Numbered from the stretch's first letter, positions 1 to 9,076 are shown. The stretch is 64,000 nt of DNA from a virus (IMGVR_UViG_3300032174_000005:1-64000), one strand, 5' to 3'. The notes: generated by a model from the sequence alone, not told the origin. Made by a program: numbers and translations.

Positions 1-18
1 CAAAGGAGGCACACCGAA

Positions 19-72
19 ATGTTCAAGTCCACCGAGCGCGTTGCCAATCGCGGCAAAAAGCACAAGAAGTAA
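19..72 (+). CDS. Very small basic protein, or C-terminal end of a gene starting left of the window
   Basis: An ATG with a near-perfect ribosome site (AAGGAGG at 3-9) opens a 17-residue Lys/Arg-rich frame that ends at TAA. The frame is also open back to position 1, so it could be the tail of a gene starting outside the window. The portal gene at the right end of the window would lie just upstream if the genome is circular or permuted. No function is recognised. Confidence 0.4.
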   Translation: MFKSTERVANRGKKHKK

Positions 73-204
73 CCTCTCCCCGTTTGGACGAATGCCGCGA
101 GCATTCTCCCAACAGGGATTCCGATCCACCGGGGAGGGGCGGGCAGCGTTGGCGCAATCCGGCCCCTTCCATTTCACATCACCTTGCGCCGCAGGAGTTA
201 TCAC

Positions 205-372
205 ATGGCAGGTTACGGCAAGTCGAAAATGAAAAAGGGCGGGTTCGTCGGGAACCTCGCGAAGCTCGGCGGCTCCAAGCACAAGCTCTCCCTCGCCGGC
301 GACATGCGTTCCGAGAACATGACCCACGGCACGATGAAAAAAGCCTCCAAGCAGGCGCATAAGAAAGTCTAA
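205..372 (+). CDS. Small basic Gly/Lys-rich protein of the head region
   Basis: This 55-residue protein starts at ATG 205, which has AGGAG at 193-197. An in-frame ATG at 184 has no ribosome site. It is rich in Lys, Gly, Ser and His (MAGYGKSKMKKGG at the start). It lies between portal and scaffold, where phages often carry very small basic head-associated proteins. The role is unknown. The 132 bases before it (73-204) hold only a 6-bp hairpin at 90-106 and no gene I can support. Confidence 0.7.
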   Translation: MAGYGKSKMKKGGFVGNLAKLGGSKHKLSLAGDMRSENMTHGTMKKASKQAHKKV

Positions 373-375
373 TGG

Positions 376-696
376 ATGGCAACTCCTTCATCCTCGCTCA
401 TGCCGCCACCGCCCGACGCAGGCGACTCCTCTGCCCCACCGCAGCAGGCCCCGCAGAGTGTCCCGACCTCTCCCCAGGCCGCGTCCCCGGCTCCCGCGAC
501 GCCATCCCCGGCGATCGAGCAGGGAACGAAAATGATGCTGGACGTAGTGCAGGGGCTCCGAGCGATAGCGAAAACATACCCCGGCGCATCAGCCGCCGTC
601 GCGAAGATCAACGAACTGATTCGGGGCGAAGTGATGCCCGCGATTATGCAGCACGCCGAACCCGGCGAGGCGCAAGCTCCACCAGTCGGAGCATAG
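376..696 (+). CDS. Pro/Ala-rich head-region protein, unknown function
   Basis: This 106-residue protein starts 3 nt after the previous stop. The first half (residues 1-50) is low-complexity Pro/Ala/Ser/Gln and probably disordered. The second half (residues 50-95) looks like an amphipathic helical segment. It ends at TAG, followed after four sense codons by TGA. Its position directly before the scaffold gene suggests a head-assembly or minor virion role, but nothing in the sequence identifies one. Confidence 0.75.
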   Translation: MATPSSSLMPPPPDAGDSSAPPQQAPQSVPTSPQAASPAPATPSPAIEQGTKMMLDVVQGLRAIAKTYPGASAAVAKINELIRGEVMPAIMQHAEPGEAQAPPVGA

Positions 697-707
697 AGGA
701 ATAACAT

Positions 708-1529
708 ATGAGCAAATACGCCGATTTCCTACGGGAACAAGGGGCTTCAGAAGAAGACATCAAGGTTCTGGATACGCCGATCGCGCAGAAAGCATTCGAC
801 GCGCAGCAAGCCGCCGCGACCGCCGCGATCAACGATTACAAGCAGAAGGCGGATGACTGGTATGAGAAAGTCGCCACGCCGAATCTCACGAAGGCCCAGC
901 AGGAAGCCACGAAGGCTCAAGCGGAAGCAGCGCGACTCCGCGCCCTTGTGGTCAGCTCCACGGATGAAGCTCTGAAAGCGGTCGCCGCTGATATGGGCTA
1001 CAAGCTGGACGGGTCCGCCGCGCCGAAGAAGGATGATCCTCCGGCCATCGACTCGCGCTATGTCACTACGGAATCCATCCTGAACATGGCGGACAACGTA
1101 GGCGACAACCTCGCGCACATGCAGGATGCCGTATTGGAGCACATGCAACTCTTCCCCGGCCAGCGCCTGAACGTCGCCGCGCTACGTAAAGAGGCCGTCG
1201 CCAACCGCAAGGGATTCTACGAATATTGGGAACAAAAATACAAGGTGCCCGATGCCCGCGAGGCGCAATCCAAGGCCGCGCGCGAGGCGCATGAGGCCAC
1301 GATCCGCAAGGAAGAACGGGAAAAGGTAACCGCAGAACTTGCCTCACAATATGGCAATCCGAACACCATCCCGTCGTCCCCCAGCACCAACGTCTTCGTC
1401 CCGCGTCCTTCCACCGGACGTGAGAAAGCTCCCTGGGAAACCGGTTTCGACGGTCAGAACGGCGCGGGGGATCGCACAGCCCGCGCGGCGAAGAATTACA
1501 TCGAGCGGCAAGGTACGCGAACGAATTAA
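708..1529 (+). CDS. Putative capsid scaffolding protein
   Basis: A 273-residue protein that starts at ATG 708 with AGAGGAAT just upstream. It is rich in Ala, Lys, Glu and Gln. Residues 20-95 and 165-205 look strongly helical or coiled-coil, and the C-terminus is basic and disordered. Charge pattern, size and position immediately before the major capsid gene are typical of phage scaffolds, which fill the procapsid and are then expelled. The call rests on context and composition, not on a sequence motif. A shared minor head protein role is the main alternative. Confidence 0.75.
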   Translation: MSKYADFLREQGASEEDIKVLDTPIAQKAFDAQQAAATAAINDYKQKADDWYEKVATPNLTKAQQEATKAQAEAARLRALVVSSTDEALKAVAADMGYKLDGSAAPKKDDPPAIDSRYVTTESILNMADNVGDNLAHMQDAVLEHMQLFPGQRLNVAALRKEAVANRKGFYEYWEQKYKVPDAREAQSKAAREAHEATIRKEEREKVTAELASQYGNPNTIPSSPSTNVFVPRPSTGREKAPWETGFDGQNGAGDRTARAAKNYIERQGTRTN

Positions 1530-1555
1530 ATTTGTCTCACTAGGAGTGTACAGCC

Positions 1556-2704
1556 ATGGCTGATCCAGTATTCGACCAGATCGCAGCGACAACGCTCGCG
1601 GACCTCAGGGATGACGTTTTGTATGATTGCTTCTTCGTGGATTCCGCCTTCCAGCGGAAGCTGCGGACTAGTGGCGCCCTCGATGAGTTTCTGGGCGGCA
1701 CGATCATGCAGACGCCATTCCAGTACAACCGCGTGAACGGCGGCGCGATCGCCCCCGGCTCGGACCTCCAAGTCACGCAGAACCAGATTCTGGCCGCGAC
1801 TGCCTTCGTGCCCAAGGAATACGTGGAACAAGTCCCATTGAACCTGTTCCGGACCAACGTAATTCAGGGCAGCGGCCCAGCGGTGAAGATCAAAGAAGTG
1901 GACGCCTACATGACGAACGCGGTCCAGGCGCTCAACACGGATATCTCCATCGACTTCTTCCGGCACGGCCAATCCATCTCCGGCTCCAATCGCCTGATCT
2001 TCATCAACGGGATCAGCGAGGCCCTGAACGACGGCATCAATCCCTCGTGGGATGGCAACGTGTTCACCACCTACGGCTCGCAGCTTCGCAATGGCGTCGT
2101 CGGCAACGTGCTGAACAGCGTTCCCATCTGGGCAGGCAACCAAACCGGTGGCACGGGGCAGATCAGCTATAAGGTGCTCGTGGAAGCGTATCTGAACTGC
2201 GTCCAGCGTCCTGACATCGGCCTCTGCAACAAGGCATTGTACGCTTACCTCTTGGAGCGGCAGGAACCGAAGCAACGCTTCAGCATGGAACAGGACGTAT
2301 CCATCGGAATGTCCGGATTGAAACTTCTGGATGCGATGATCTTTGAGGAGAAGCTGGCCCCCAGCACAAAGTATGGCACCCTTTTGCCCTCTGGCCTCTC
2401 CCAGACGACCTCTATCAAGCCGTCCACGTTCACCGTGCCGAACCTCACGACAGCCCAAGTGGCCGTCTCGAACTTCCCCACCGGCGGCACCGCGACCATC
2501 AACCCCGGCGAGCCGTTCTTCTGGCTGCGCGTGAAGGGCTGGAAGATCCGCCCATCCGCCGACCCGGAATACAATTTCAATTTCACTCCGCCAATCCGGT
2601 CGCAAACCAACCCGGACCTGGTTGTCATGTTCTTGAAAGCTGCCCTCAACTGTTATACCACAAGTCCCCGTGATAACAGTCAGATACTAGGTGCTGGCTT
2701 CTAG
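1556..2704 (+). CDS. Major capsid protein
   Basis: A 382-residue protein with a strong ribosome site (TAGGAG, 1541-1546). It follows the scaffold-like gene, and its size and composition fit the phage major capsid family. Recognisable features are the N-terminal helix (ADPVFDQIAATTLADLRDD), a hydrophobic beta-rich core and a long C-terminal beta segment. It would form the icosahedral shell. It stops at TAG. If that amber codon is read by the phage's own CUA tRNAs, 19 further codons are open to a TGA at 2762, giving an extended capsid protein. That extension overlaps the start of the next gene and is speculative. Confidence 0.88.
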   Translation: MADPVFDQIAATTLADLRDDVLYDCFFVDSAFQRKLRTSGALDEFLGGTIMQTPFQYNRVNGGAIAPGSDLQVTQNQILAATAFVPKEYVEQVPLNLFRTNVIQGSGPAVKIKEVDAYMTNAVQALNTDISIDFFRHGQSISGSNRLIFINGISEALNDGINPSWDGNVFTTYGSQLRNGVVGNVLNSVPIWAGNQTGGTGQISYKVLVEAYLNCVQRPDIGLCNKALYAYLLERQEPKQRFSMEQDVSIGMSGLKLLDAMIFEEKLAPSTKYGTLLPSGLSQTTSIKPSTFTVPNLTTAQVAVSNFPTGGTATINPGEPFFWLRVKGWKIRPSADPEYNFNFTPPIRSQTNPDLVVMFLKAALNCYTTSPRDNSQILGAGF

Positions 2705-2745
2705 TTTCGTTATACGTTATTAATTGCTAGAATTGTGGAGGAAAT

Positions 2746-3396
2746 ATGGCCGCAGGAATGTTGACGAAGCAAGCCACACTGAACACCGCGAAGTTCCTGA
2801 ACGACGTGAACGACGCGGCGGCGGGAGGGGTAATCGTAACACTCCCGGCGGGAGTCACTGGCCCGCAAGTCTCCCAGGATCTCCCCGGTGATCGCATCGC
2901 GCTTGACGATGCCACGGCCCTCGCGCTATCTGACACGGCCATCGGCACTCTCCTCGGCGGCGTGTACATGTATGTCAAAGCCACCTCCGTGACCCGCGCC
3001 ATCTCTCGCGGCTGCGTGGCGTTCTTTAAAACCGCCGATCTCGGCACCTCGTACGCCGTGTACTCGGACGTGGACCCGACTGCCGCGCATCCCTCCCACG
3101 TCGCGGGCCTGTTCATCAACACCATCACCTCCGGCAACTACGGATGGATTCTCGTGGCGGGTTCCGGCGCGGGGCAATTCTCAGACGAAGCCCTCACATC
3201 TGCCAACGACGGCGCGAACGTAACCGTGAAAATCAGCACCTCCACTCTCGCGACGAAGGGCTACCCGCTGGACGCCGGCGCATCTCCGACCGAAGCCACA
3301 GTCGCCTCGCAAGTTGGCGTGGCGTGCGGCCTGCCCTCCTCCACCGTCATCTCAACCGTCATGCTGACGCGCGGCACATTCTGCGGACGCATCTAA
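2746..3396 (+). CDS. Putative head decoration or minor head protein
   Basis: A 216-residue protein with ribosome site GGAGG at 2736-2740. It is rich in Ala, Thr, Val and Gly with predicted beta content and no signal peptide. It follows the capsid gene directly, which is where decoration proteins usually sit. The 41-bp gap before it is AT-rich, unlike its surroundings. I do not recognise a specific family. Confidence 0.7.
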   Translation: MAAGMLTKQATLNTAKFLNDVNDAAAGGVIVTLPAGVTGPQVSQDLPGDRIALDDATALALSDTAIGTLLGGVYMYVKATSVTRAISRGCVAFFKTADLGTSYAVYSDVDPTAAHPSHVAGLFINTITSGNYGWILVAGSGAGQFSDEALTSANDGANVTVKISTSTLATKGYPLDAGASPTEATVASQVGVACGLPSSTVISTVMLTRGTFCGRI

Positions 3397-3405
3397 GGAG
3401 CCATC

Positions 3406-3768
3406 ATGGCGAATCGAATTCTCGACGGATACATGCTACAGGTCAGCGAAAAGCTAGAAGTCATCGTTGACCATGATGGCCCTGCTACCTATGTCAACAC
3501 GAACACCTTCGCGACCTCCGGCGAAACGATCAACGCATCCGACTTCGGCCTCGGGGGATTTGAACTCGTCCAGGTGGATGCGCTATCATCCGATGGCCTG
3601 AACTACGCCTACGTTGTGCTGGTCGGCCAATCCACCAGCACCGCGAACAAAGCCAACGCGGTCACCTCAGCGGTCATCCACTGGTTTGTCGTGGCTACGG
3701 GCGCGGAAGTGGCGAATGGTGTGGTACTCAACACAAAATCAATCCGACTTCAGATTCGAGGGGTGTAA
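3406..3768 (+). CDS. Small beta-rich structural protein
   Basis: A 120-residue protein with ribosome site AAGGAG (3395-3400). It is Val/Thr/Ala-rich with alternating hydrophobic residues, consistent with a compact beta fold. It lies between the putative decoration gene and the first adaptor gene. A head-associated role is likely from position only. Confidence 0.65.
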   Translation: MANRILDGYMLQVSEKLEVIVDHDGPATYVNTNTFATSGETINASDFGLGGFELVQVDALSSDGLNYAYVVLVGQSTSTANKANAVTSAVIHWFVVATGAEVANGVVLNTKSIRLQIRGV

Positions 3769-3770
3769 TA

Positions 3771-3938
3771 ATGGGATCAGCCGCTAAAGTAGGCGCAGGA
3801 TTGGGATTCGAAAAGGAACCGAAGCAGCCGCACGGGCCGAAGCTCCGGGGGAAGCAACCGCTCGTCCACTCCCATGGGAAAGCCCCCGTGCGGAAGATCA
3901 ATCCCGGCAAGCGCGCCACCGCGAAATCATCCATCTAG
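3771..3938 (+). CDS. Small basic protein of the head region
   Basis: A 55-residue, Lys/Pro/Gly-rich protein that begins 2 nt after the previous TAA. It has 12 Lys or Arg and few hydrophobic residues, so it is probably disordered and possibly nucleic-acid binding. It ends at TAG. The composition resembles the small basic protein at 205-372. No function is recognised. Confidence 0.6.
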   Translation: MGSAAKVGAGLGFEKEPKQPHGPKLRGKQPLVHSHGKAPVRKINPGKRATAKSSI

Positions 3939-3955
3939 GAGCGGGGGAATGATCC

Positions 3956-4951
3956 GTGTCTCTCGCATCCATGATGACGGAACTGCGCGGCAGCGTGCCG
4001 AAGCTGCCCATCAGTTTCACCAAGACTCTCGTTAACCGCGCATATCGGTCCATCCGCCTCGCCAATCTGTGGTCATTTAACCTATTCGAGTCCGCTTGGA
4101 TCACCCCGCCGCTGATTAACTCTGGGACAGTCACCACCACTCAGGGCTCGGCCACCATCACATTCGACGCGAACGCGATCACCGCATTGAACGCTGGCAC
4201 CACACTCTATTCCTTCATCACCCAGCGACAATTCCGCATCGGCGTCGGCGGAATCTACTCCATCATCACCTATAACAGCGGCACGGGAGTCGCGACCCTG
4301 GATCGTATCTTCGCTGATCCCGCCGGGGCAGGCCAAGCCTATTCTGTTTACCAATTATACTATACCGCGCCTTACCAAGACTTCCGCACGTGGCTGTCCG
4401 TCCGCAATCCTCAAATGTTCATCGACCTCGATCTCACCACCACGCGATCAGAAGTGGACGCAATGGACCCGCAACGCAGCTGGTATCAATTCCCCACGCG
4501 AGTCGTCCCATACGGCCTCGACCTGCGCGGCGCAGGCACCGCGAACCAATCCGCGACATTTCAATATCCAATGTTTGAGCTGTGGGGCCAGCCCGTGCAA
4601 CTTTTCACCTATCCATGCTACGGCGTGCGCGATGGCGTTGATCTTGTCAATCCCGGTGACACGATTCCCCCGCAAATCCGCGAGGAAACGATCATCGCGC
4701 GGGCGAAACTCTATGCATACGAATGGGCCGAAGCGAACAAGGACATGTCCCCGCGATCCTCCGGCCCAGACTTCAAATATCTCAGCGGTGCGACGATGGC
4801 GGAATATAAGGAACTCTTGCAGAAGGACCGTCAAACAGATAAGGATTTCGTGGACAACTGGATCACCGCACGCGCCCCCGGCCTCGCAGGACGCGGCATC
4901 GGCTACTACAATTCCATCTCCGGATTCGCTGGTCCGTACTCACAATTATAA
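3956..4951 (+). CDS. Putative head-tail adaptor protein (first of two)
   Basis: A 331-residue protein that starts at GTG 3956. Its ribosome site (AGGAG at 3937-3941) is rather far away, and ATG 3971 is an alternative start. The first 50 residues (SFTKTLVNRAYRSIRLANLW) have the helical pattern seen at the start of phage adaptor or connector proteins. The C-terminal third is helical with acidic and basic repeats. Gene order (capsid, small head genes, this) fits a protein that docks onto the portal ring. A second adaptor-like gene lies at 18422-19795. Confidence 0.6.
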   Translation: MSLASMMTELRGSVPKLPISFTKTLVNRAYRSIRLANLWSFNLFESAWITPPLINSGTVTTTQGSATITFDANAITALNAGTTLYSFITQRQFRIGVGGIYSIITYNSGTGVATLDRIFADPAGAGQAYSVYQLYYTAPYQDFRTWLSVRNPQMFIDLDLTTTRSEVDAMDPQRSWYQFPTRVVPYGLDLRGAGTANQSATFQYPMFELWGQPVQLFTYPCYGVRDGVDLVNPGDTIPPQIREETIIARAKLYAYEWAEANKDMSPRSSGPDFKYLSGATMAEYKELLQKDRQTDKDFVDNWITARAPGLAGRGIGYYNSISGFAGPYSQL

Positions 4952-5014
4952 TTATTTCTTCCGTCATACCGTTTTCCCCTTGCATATTCCCCCCGCCCCG
5001 TGTAGAAATCTTCC

Positions 5015-6133
5015 ATGCCTGATACCAATCCGTCAATATCCGACAATCCCGTTAAATACATGCAACTGGATAACGCAAGATACGCCATACTTCATCTGGC
5101 CACTCATCCACCTGTCACATGGGAAGACTATCTACATATTTCTAGTGCGTTCTTTCTCTTAGAACACACGTCACTTGCCCTGCACAACGCCCGTGAAGCC
5201 ATTCGCATAGATCGCAATCCCCTGACCCTGATTAATCTTGCGGTGATATTGGAGTCTCAATCAGACTTCTATACCGCCCTCCCTCTTGCGGAGGAAGCAT
5301 ACAAGCTGGACCCGTCCAACAATTTTGCGGCCATCCTATACTCTGATGCGCTCCTGCGGATGGGCCATTATGCGGAGGCATGGCCGCTGTACTCTCGCTC
5401 GCACACAAATTGGGGATGGGTGAAGGAAATCATCCCCGAGTGGGATGGTCGCGCGGATCTGCTCCACAAACGTATCCTAGTGCTCTCCGGCGGGGGGTAC
5501 GGGGATAATTTCTTCCATCTCCGCTGGATACCTCAACTAAAGCAGCGCGGGGCTCACATCACGTATATGTGCCCTCCGTCTATGCACTCCCTGCTGGCAG
5601 GGATGCCGGGATTCGACCGCCTGCTGCCCTCGGACAGCCAGTTAATCCCGTCGGAATATGACTACCACACCTGTGTGCTGGCCCTCGGGGGATACTTTAG
5701 CCACACTCGAAAAAGTTATATCCAAGTTTCCAAACGGGCTACCGCGAAGGTGGCCTTGCGCACACATGCGGGTGAAGAGAAAGTTCCTCGGCGTAATCGT
5801 TCTTTATCTCAACCCCAAACCAGCCAATTACGCGAGGCCATAGGCAGGAAACTGGACTGGAATTTGGATATGGCCCCCAGCACTTGGAAGGAAACTGCGG
5901 AGGCGGTAGTATCTTGTCAGTTGATCATCACCGTGGACACCGCCATCGCCCACCTCGCTGGCGCAATGGGCATCCCCTGCTGGGTCATCCTCCCCGGCAA
6001 CTCCGCAGCATACTATGGCGTCAGTGGTGAATCCTGCCCGTGGTATCCCTCCCACCGCCTGTTCCGCAACGGTGGCGAAGGCATCGACCATTCCGTGGAT
6101 TCCGTCTGCCGCGCGCTGGGGGAACTTTCTTAA
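5015..6133 (+). CDS. TPR-fused glycosyltransferase (GT9/TPR type)
   Basis: A 372-residue protein. Residues 30-135 carry TPR-like helical pairs (LALHNAREAIRIDRNPLTL, then LPLAEEAYKLDPSN). The remainder matches the TPR-linked GT-B glycosyltransferases: SGGGYGDNFFHLRWIPQLK near residue 155, then IITVDTAIAHLAGAMGIPCW near 310 and PWYPSHRLFR near 345. These enzymes move sugars from nucleotide donors. It opens a sugar and methyl-transfer cassette inserted between head and tail genes. No clear ribosome site precedes ATG 5015, and the 63-bp gap before it is AT-rich, which fits acquisition as a block. The substrate is unknown. Confidence 0.85.
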   Translation: MPDTNPSISDNPVKYMQLDNARYAILHLATHPPVTWEDYLHISSAFFLLEHTSLALHNAREAIRIDRNPLTLINLAVILESQSDFYTALPLAEEAYKLDPSNNFAAILYSDALLRMGHYAEAWPLYSRSHTNWGWVKEIIPEWDGRADLLHKRILVLSGGGYGDNFFHLRWIPQLKQRGAHITYMCPPSMHSLLAGMPGFDRLLPSDSQLIPSEYDYHTCVLALGGYFSHTRKSYIQVSKRATAKVALRTHAGEEKVPRRNRSLSQPQTSQLREAIGRKLDWNLDMAPSTWKETAEAVVSCQLIITVDTAIAHLAGAMGIPCWVILPGNSAAYYGVSGESCPWYPSHRLFRNGGEGIDHSVDSVCRALGELS

Positions 6134-6499
6134 ATGCCTAGACTTCGTGGAAGTATCACCAATTGTCCTCATGTGGAGGTAAAGCATCATTGTAAGGGCA
6201 TGTGCCGAAGCTGTTATTGGAAGGCAAATCACAGAGCCAATCCAAATCGCGTTCGCTGGAACCATATCAGAGCGCGATATAAAATCTCAAAAGAGCAGTG
6301 GATGTACATGCTCAAACAACAAAAGGGCCTCTGTAAGATATGTGATCATCCCCTGATGATTAATAAATGGGCGGCTACTGATCATAACCACAAGACAGGG
6401 AGAGTGCGAGGCCTCCTCTGCTCTGTCTGTAATGGAAATATCGGATGGTTTGAGAGAAATAGAGAGCGGGTGTTTGCCCATCTTTCGGAGCCACAATGA
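6134..6499 (+). CDS. Recombination endonuclease VII-like (HNH/treble-clef) nuclease
   Basis: A 121-residue protein that starts directly after the previous TAA. It has an N-terminal CxxC pair (GMCRSCYWK), a second pair (LCKICDHPL) and the family signature DHNHKTGRVRGLLCSVCN around residues 81-98, a zinc-bound beta-beta-alpha nuclease core. T4 endonuclease VII resolves branched DNA before packaging. Free-standing relatives in sugar cassettes often behave as mobile endonucleases. Codon use is more AT-rich than its neighbours, which supports later insertion. Confidence 0.88.
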   Translation: MPRLRGSITNCPHVEVKHHCKGMCRSCYWKANHRANPNRVRWNHIRARYKISKEQWMYMLKQQKGLCKICDHPLMINKWAATDHNHKTGRVRGLLCSVCNGNIGWFERNRERVFAHLSEPQ

Positions 6500-6843
6500 T
6501 AAAAATGGTCCAAAAAATCTGGGGTTCTGAAGAATGGTTAGTTAATACAGAGCTGTATTGTCTGAAGAAAATGATCGTCCGCCCCGGCGGGATGTGCTCC
6601 CTGCACGCGCATCCCAAAAAAGACGAAACATTCTACCTCCTGATGGGCAAGCCCATGATCCAAATCGGCAATCTCGTCGCGCCGTTGCGTTACGCCGTCC
6701 GCATCCCTCCCAACACGAAGCATCGCTTCTGGGTGCCCCCCGGCGAGCGTGAGGCGATCTTCTGGGAAGTTTCCACCCATCACGAGGATTCCGATGTCAT
6801 CCGATACGAAGAATCGAGGATTATCACCAATGACCCAACGTGA
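6496..6843 (+). CDS. Cupin sugar-isomerase-like protein (mannose-6-phosphate isomerase type II fold)
   Basis: A 115-residue single cupin domain. The pattern WGSEEWLVN, then a PGGMCSLHAHPKKDETFY metal-binding motif (His, His, Glu) and a late His in PPNTKHRFWV, matches the C-terminal domain of GDP-mannose pyrophosphorylase/phosphomannose isomerase and free-standing relatives. It probably epimerises or isomerises a sugar used by the neighbouring transferases. ATGA overlap with the gene before. Confidence 0.8.
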   Translation: MIKMVQKIWGSEEWLVNTELYCLKKMIVRPGGMCSLHAHPKKDETFYLLMGKPMIQIGNLVAPLRYAVRIPPNTKHRFWVPPGEREAIFWEVSTHHEDSDVIRYEESRIITNDPT

Positions 6844-7003
6844 CCAAACTACGTTGATGCGCTATCTCAAGAAGTCAATAGAGGCTTGTCCTATTGCTGT
6901 CGATGCCAAGCTAACCTTGCAGCAGTGTGATAATCATCCGTGCGATCACTGGCAGATTATTATCGCTCCGGTTACTCGACGTAAGAAGAATCGAGGACGC
7001 TGA
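6830..7003 (+). CDS. Small hypothetical protein
   Basis: A 57-residue frame that starts at ATG 6830 inside the end of the cupin gene (14-nt overlap) and stops 1 nt before the next start. It holds a Cys/His cluster (QQCDNHPCDHW) and a basic C-terminus. The fit between flanking genes supports it as real. No family is recognised. Confidence 0.5.
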   Translation: MTQRDQTTLMRYLKKSIEACPIAVDAKLTLQQCDNHPCDHWQIIIAPVTRRKKNRGR

Positions 7004-7004
7004 T

Positions 7005-8183
7005 ATGACCTGTAGAGGCTGCGGCTCCTCTGACACACGCACGATATTCTCCCTCGGCGATATGCCACTCGCGAATTCCCTATTGGACGGCCCCTCGCAG
7101 CCGTATAAAACCTATCCCCTGGAACTCGCGCTCTGCCCTGTCTGCTCCCTCGTGCAGCTCACCCAGACGGTGCCCCCCGAAGACCTGTTCGTGGATTATT
7201 CCTATCTCACCTCCTACTCCATCCCGATGGTCGAACACGCGAAGCAACTCGTGGACGAGGTGATGTCACTTTACTCCCCGGAATTCATCCTAGAAATCGG
7301 CTCAAACGACGGTTATCTCCTCCAGCACTACCTCCCGCATTCCGTCCCGACCGTCCTTGGCATCGACCCGTCCCACATCGCCGCGCAGGCCGCGAAATCC
7401 CGCAACGTGGCCACGATCGAAGGATTCTTCGGCTCCCTCTACGCGAACACGATCGTTGATCAGGTGGACATCATCCATGCGAACAACGTGCTGGCCCACG
7501 TCCCTGACCTGAACGATTTTGTAGGGGGCATCGCCCTCGCGCTGAAGCCCTCGGGCCTCGCGATTATTGAAGTTCCATATCTCTGCCAGCTTATTGATAA
7601 GACAGCGTTTGATACGTGCTACCATGAGCACATTTTCTATTTCTCCCTGACCGCGCTGTCTGCCCTGTTCGCGCGACACAATCTAATCATCAACCGCACG
7701 GATGAAATCCCCACTCATGGCGGATCCCTTCGCCTCTGGGTAGGCAAGCGCGGTGCTCCCGATCCGACCACCCTCCGCCTGCTATCCCGCGAGTCATTTT
7801 TCATTCGCTCCTCTGGATACTACCGTCAATTCGCCCTCCGCGTGGAAGCGGCGAAACGCGACACCCGCGAACTCCTATCCCACCGCACCGTCGCAGGATT
7901 CGGTGCAGCCGCCAAAGCCACTATCTTCCTCAACGCCTGCGGAATCACCTCCGCCGAAATGCCCTACATCGCCGACGCCACGCCCACGAAACAGGGGAAA
8001 TTCATCCCCGGCACGGGCATTCAAGTCCTCCCCGTGGAATCCTGGCTTAACGACCAGCCCGACGCGACGATGATTCTCTGCTGGAATTTCGCCCATGACG
8101 TTGCGCATCGGTACACGCCCGCGTATCATGGCAGGTTCTTCACATGGTATACCCCTGAGATAATCCAAGGAGTCTCACAATGA
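7005..8183 (+). CDS. Sugar C-methyltransferase-like SAM enzyme
   Basis: A 392-residue protein. The start at ATG 7005 is chosen because it gives the family's N-terminal zinc site (CRGCGSSD, CPVC). Order of parts: zinc domain (1-60), SAM-binding Rossmann fold with EIGSNDGYLL (about residue 90), a catalytic-region YHEHIFYFS (about 205) and a C-terminal domain with AGFGAAAKATIFLN (about 300). This is the architecture of NDP-sugar C-methyltransferases such as NovU/TylCIII. It is the only enzyme in the cassette with a clear nucleotide-sugar tailoring assignment. Confidence 0.87.
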   Translation: MTCRGCGSSDTRTIFSLGDMPLANSLLDGPSQPYKTYPLELALCPVCSLVQLTQTVPPEDLFVDYSYLTSYSIPMVEHAKQLVDEVMSLYSPEFILEIGSNDGYLLQHYLPHSVPTVLGIDPSHIAAQAAKSRNVATIEGFFGSLYANTIVDQVDIIHANNVLAHVPDLNDFVGGIALALKPSGLAIIEVPYLCQLIDKTAFDTCYHEHIFYFSLTALSALFARHNLIINRTDEIPTHGGSLRLWVGKRGAPDPTTLRLLSRESFFIRSSGYYRQFALRVEAAKRDTRELLSHRTVAGFGAAAKATIFLNACGITSAEMPYIADATPTKQGKFIPGTGIQVLPVESWLNDQPDATMILCWNFAHDVAHRYTPAYHGRFFTWYTPEIIQGVSQ

Positions 8184-9076
8184 GCGTTGGAGTGGTATTC
8201 GTATCGACAGGTGGAAATAAAATAGCCCGCGCGTTGCGTTCCTTCCGCCGTACTGAGCCTGATCTGCCTGTTCACATTGCATTCGCCACCTCGTCGAAAG
8301 TCTGGCCCGCAAACGAGGTGCAAGTCCCCACGGAATATTTCGTGCGCCAGCCAAACGTAAAAGTGCTGCACACCTACTCCACCGGATGGATCAACGGCTG
8401 CTTCAACGAGGCCATCAACTGGATGCGGCAGCTCGGTCATTCCCACGTGTGCTGTCTGCATGATGACACGATATTCTCACCACTTCCCGAGAACGTCGGC
8501 GACTTATCCAAATGGCTGGCCTACGCGGAATCCAGTCCCGCATCAGGCATCACCCTGTCCTCCCTCGAAGCGCTCGTCCACACCGGCATCGAAGGAATCT
8601 GGGAGCGTTCCCCCGCTGAATGGGACGCACGCGATTTGGAATCCCCTTCCGTCTGGCAGACCATGTGCCCGAACGGACAATCCGCGATGTATTTCGGCTC
8701 CCCCGGCTCGGACCACGGCGTATCCCTCGGGGACTGGTTCGTGAAATACTTCGTCACCGAACGCATCATCTCCATCGCAAGACTCGGCCCAGTCGGCTTC
8801 ATCATCCCTATCCACTTGTGGGAGGCCATCAACGGATTCGGCGAGTCCGATGGAATCTTCTACGACATGGAGTATCCCGTCCGCACGGCGATGCTGGGCC
8901 TGCCCCCCGTGCTGGCCGTCCCCAACTGCCCCATCCTTCATCTCCACAATCAATCCACCGCATTCGGCGACCCGGCCACCGGCATCTGGGGCCACGACCT
9001 GCAATCATTCATTCACAAATACGGCGGCGATCCAGCGGCGATCCTCCGCTCGCTGCCCAACGGAGGTGGATATTGA
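8180..9076 (+). CDS. GT-A-type glycosyltransferase-like protein
   Basis: A 298-residue protein with ATGA overlap to the methyltransferase. It has a nucleotide-sugar-binding style N-terminus (VGVVFVSTGGNK) and CCLHDDTIF near residue 95, which fits the DxD/DDD metal motif of GT-A enzymes. A later aromatic/acidic segment (FGESDGIFYDMEYPVRTAML) resembles the acceptor region of family 2 transferases. The acceptor is unknown. Confidence 0.75.
   Translation: MSVGVVFVSTGGNKIARALRSFRRTEPDLPVHIAFATSSKVWPANEVQVPTEYFVRQPNVKVLHTYSTGWINGCFNEAINWMRQLGHSHVCCLHDDTIFSPLPENVGDLSKWLAYAESSPASGITLSSLEALVHTGIEGIWERSPAEWDARDLESPSVWQTMCPNGQSAMYFGSPGSDHGVSLGDWFVKYFVTERIISIARLGPVGFIIPIHLWEAINGFGESDGIFYDMEYPVRTAMLGLPPVLAVPNCPILHLHNQSTAFGDPATGIWGHDLQSFIHKYGGDPAAILRSLPNGGGY

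Noticed and set aside
1526-2605. A 359-codon frame antisense to the capsid gene
   Set aside because: It mirrors the capsid gene codon pattern, has no ribosome site and no recognisable domain.
8620-9072. N-terminal extension of the methyltransferase at 9073
   Set aside because: The extra 151 residues lie wholly in another frame of the glycosyltransferase and are Arg/His/Pro-rich without a start site.
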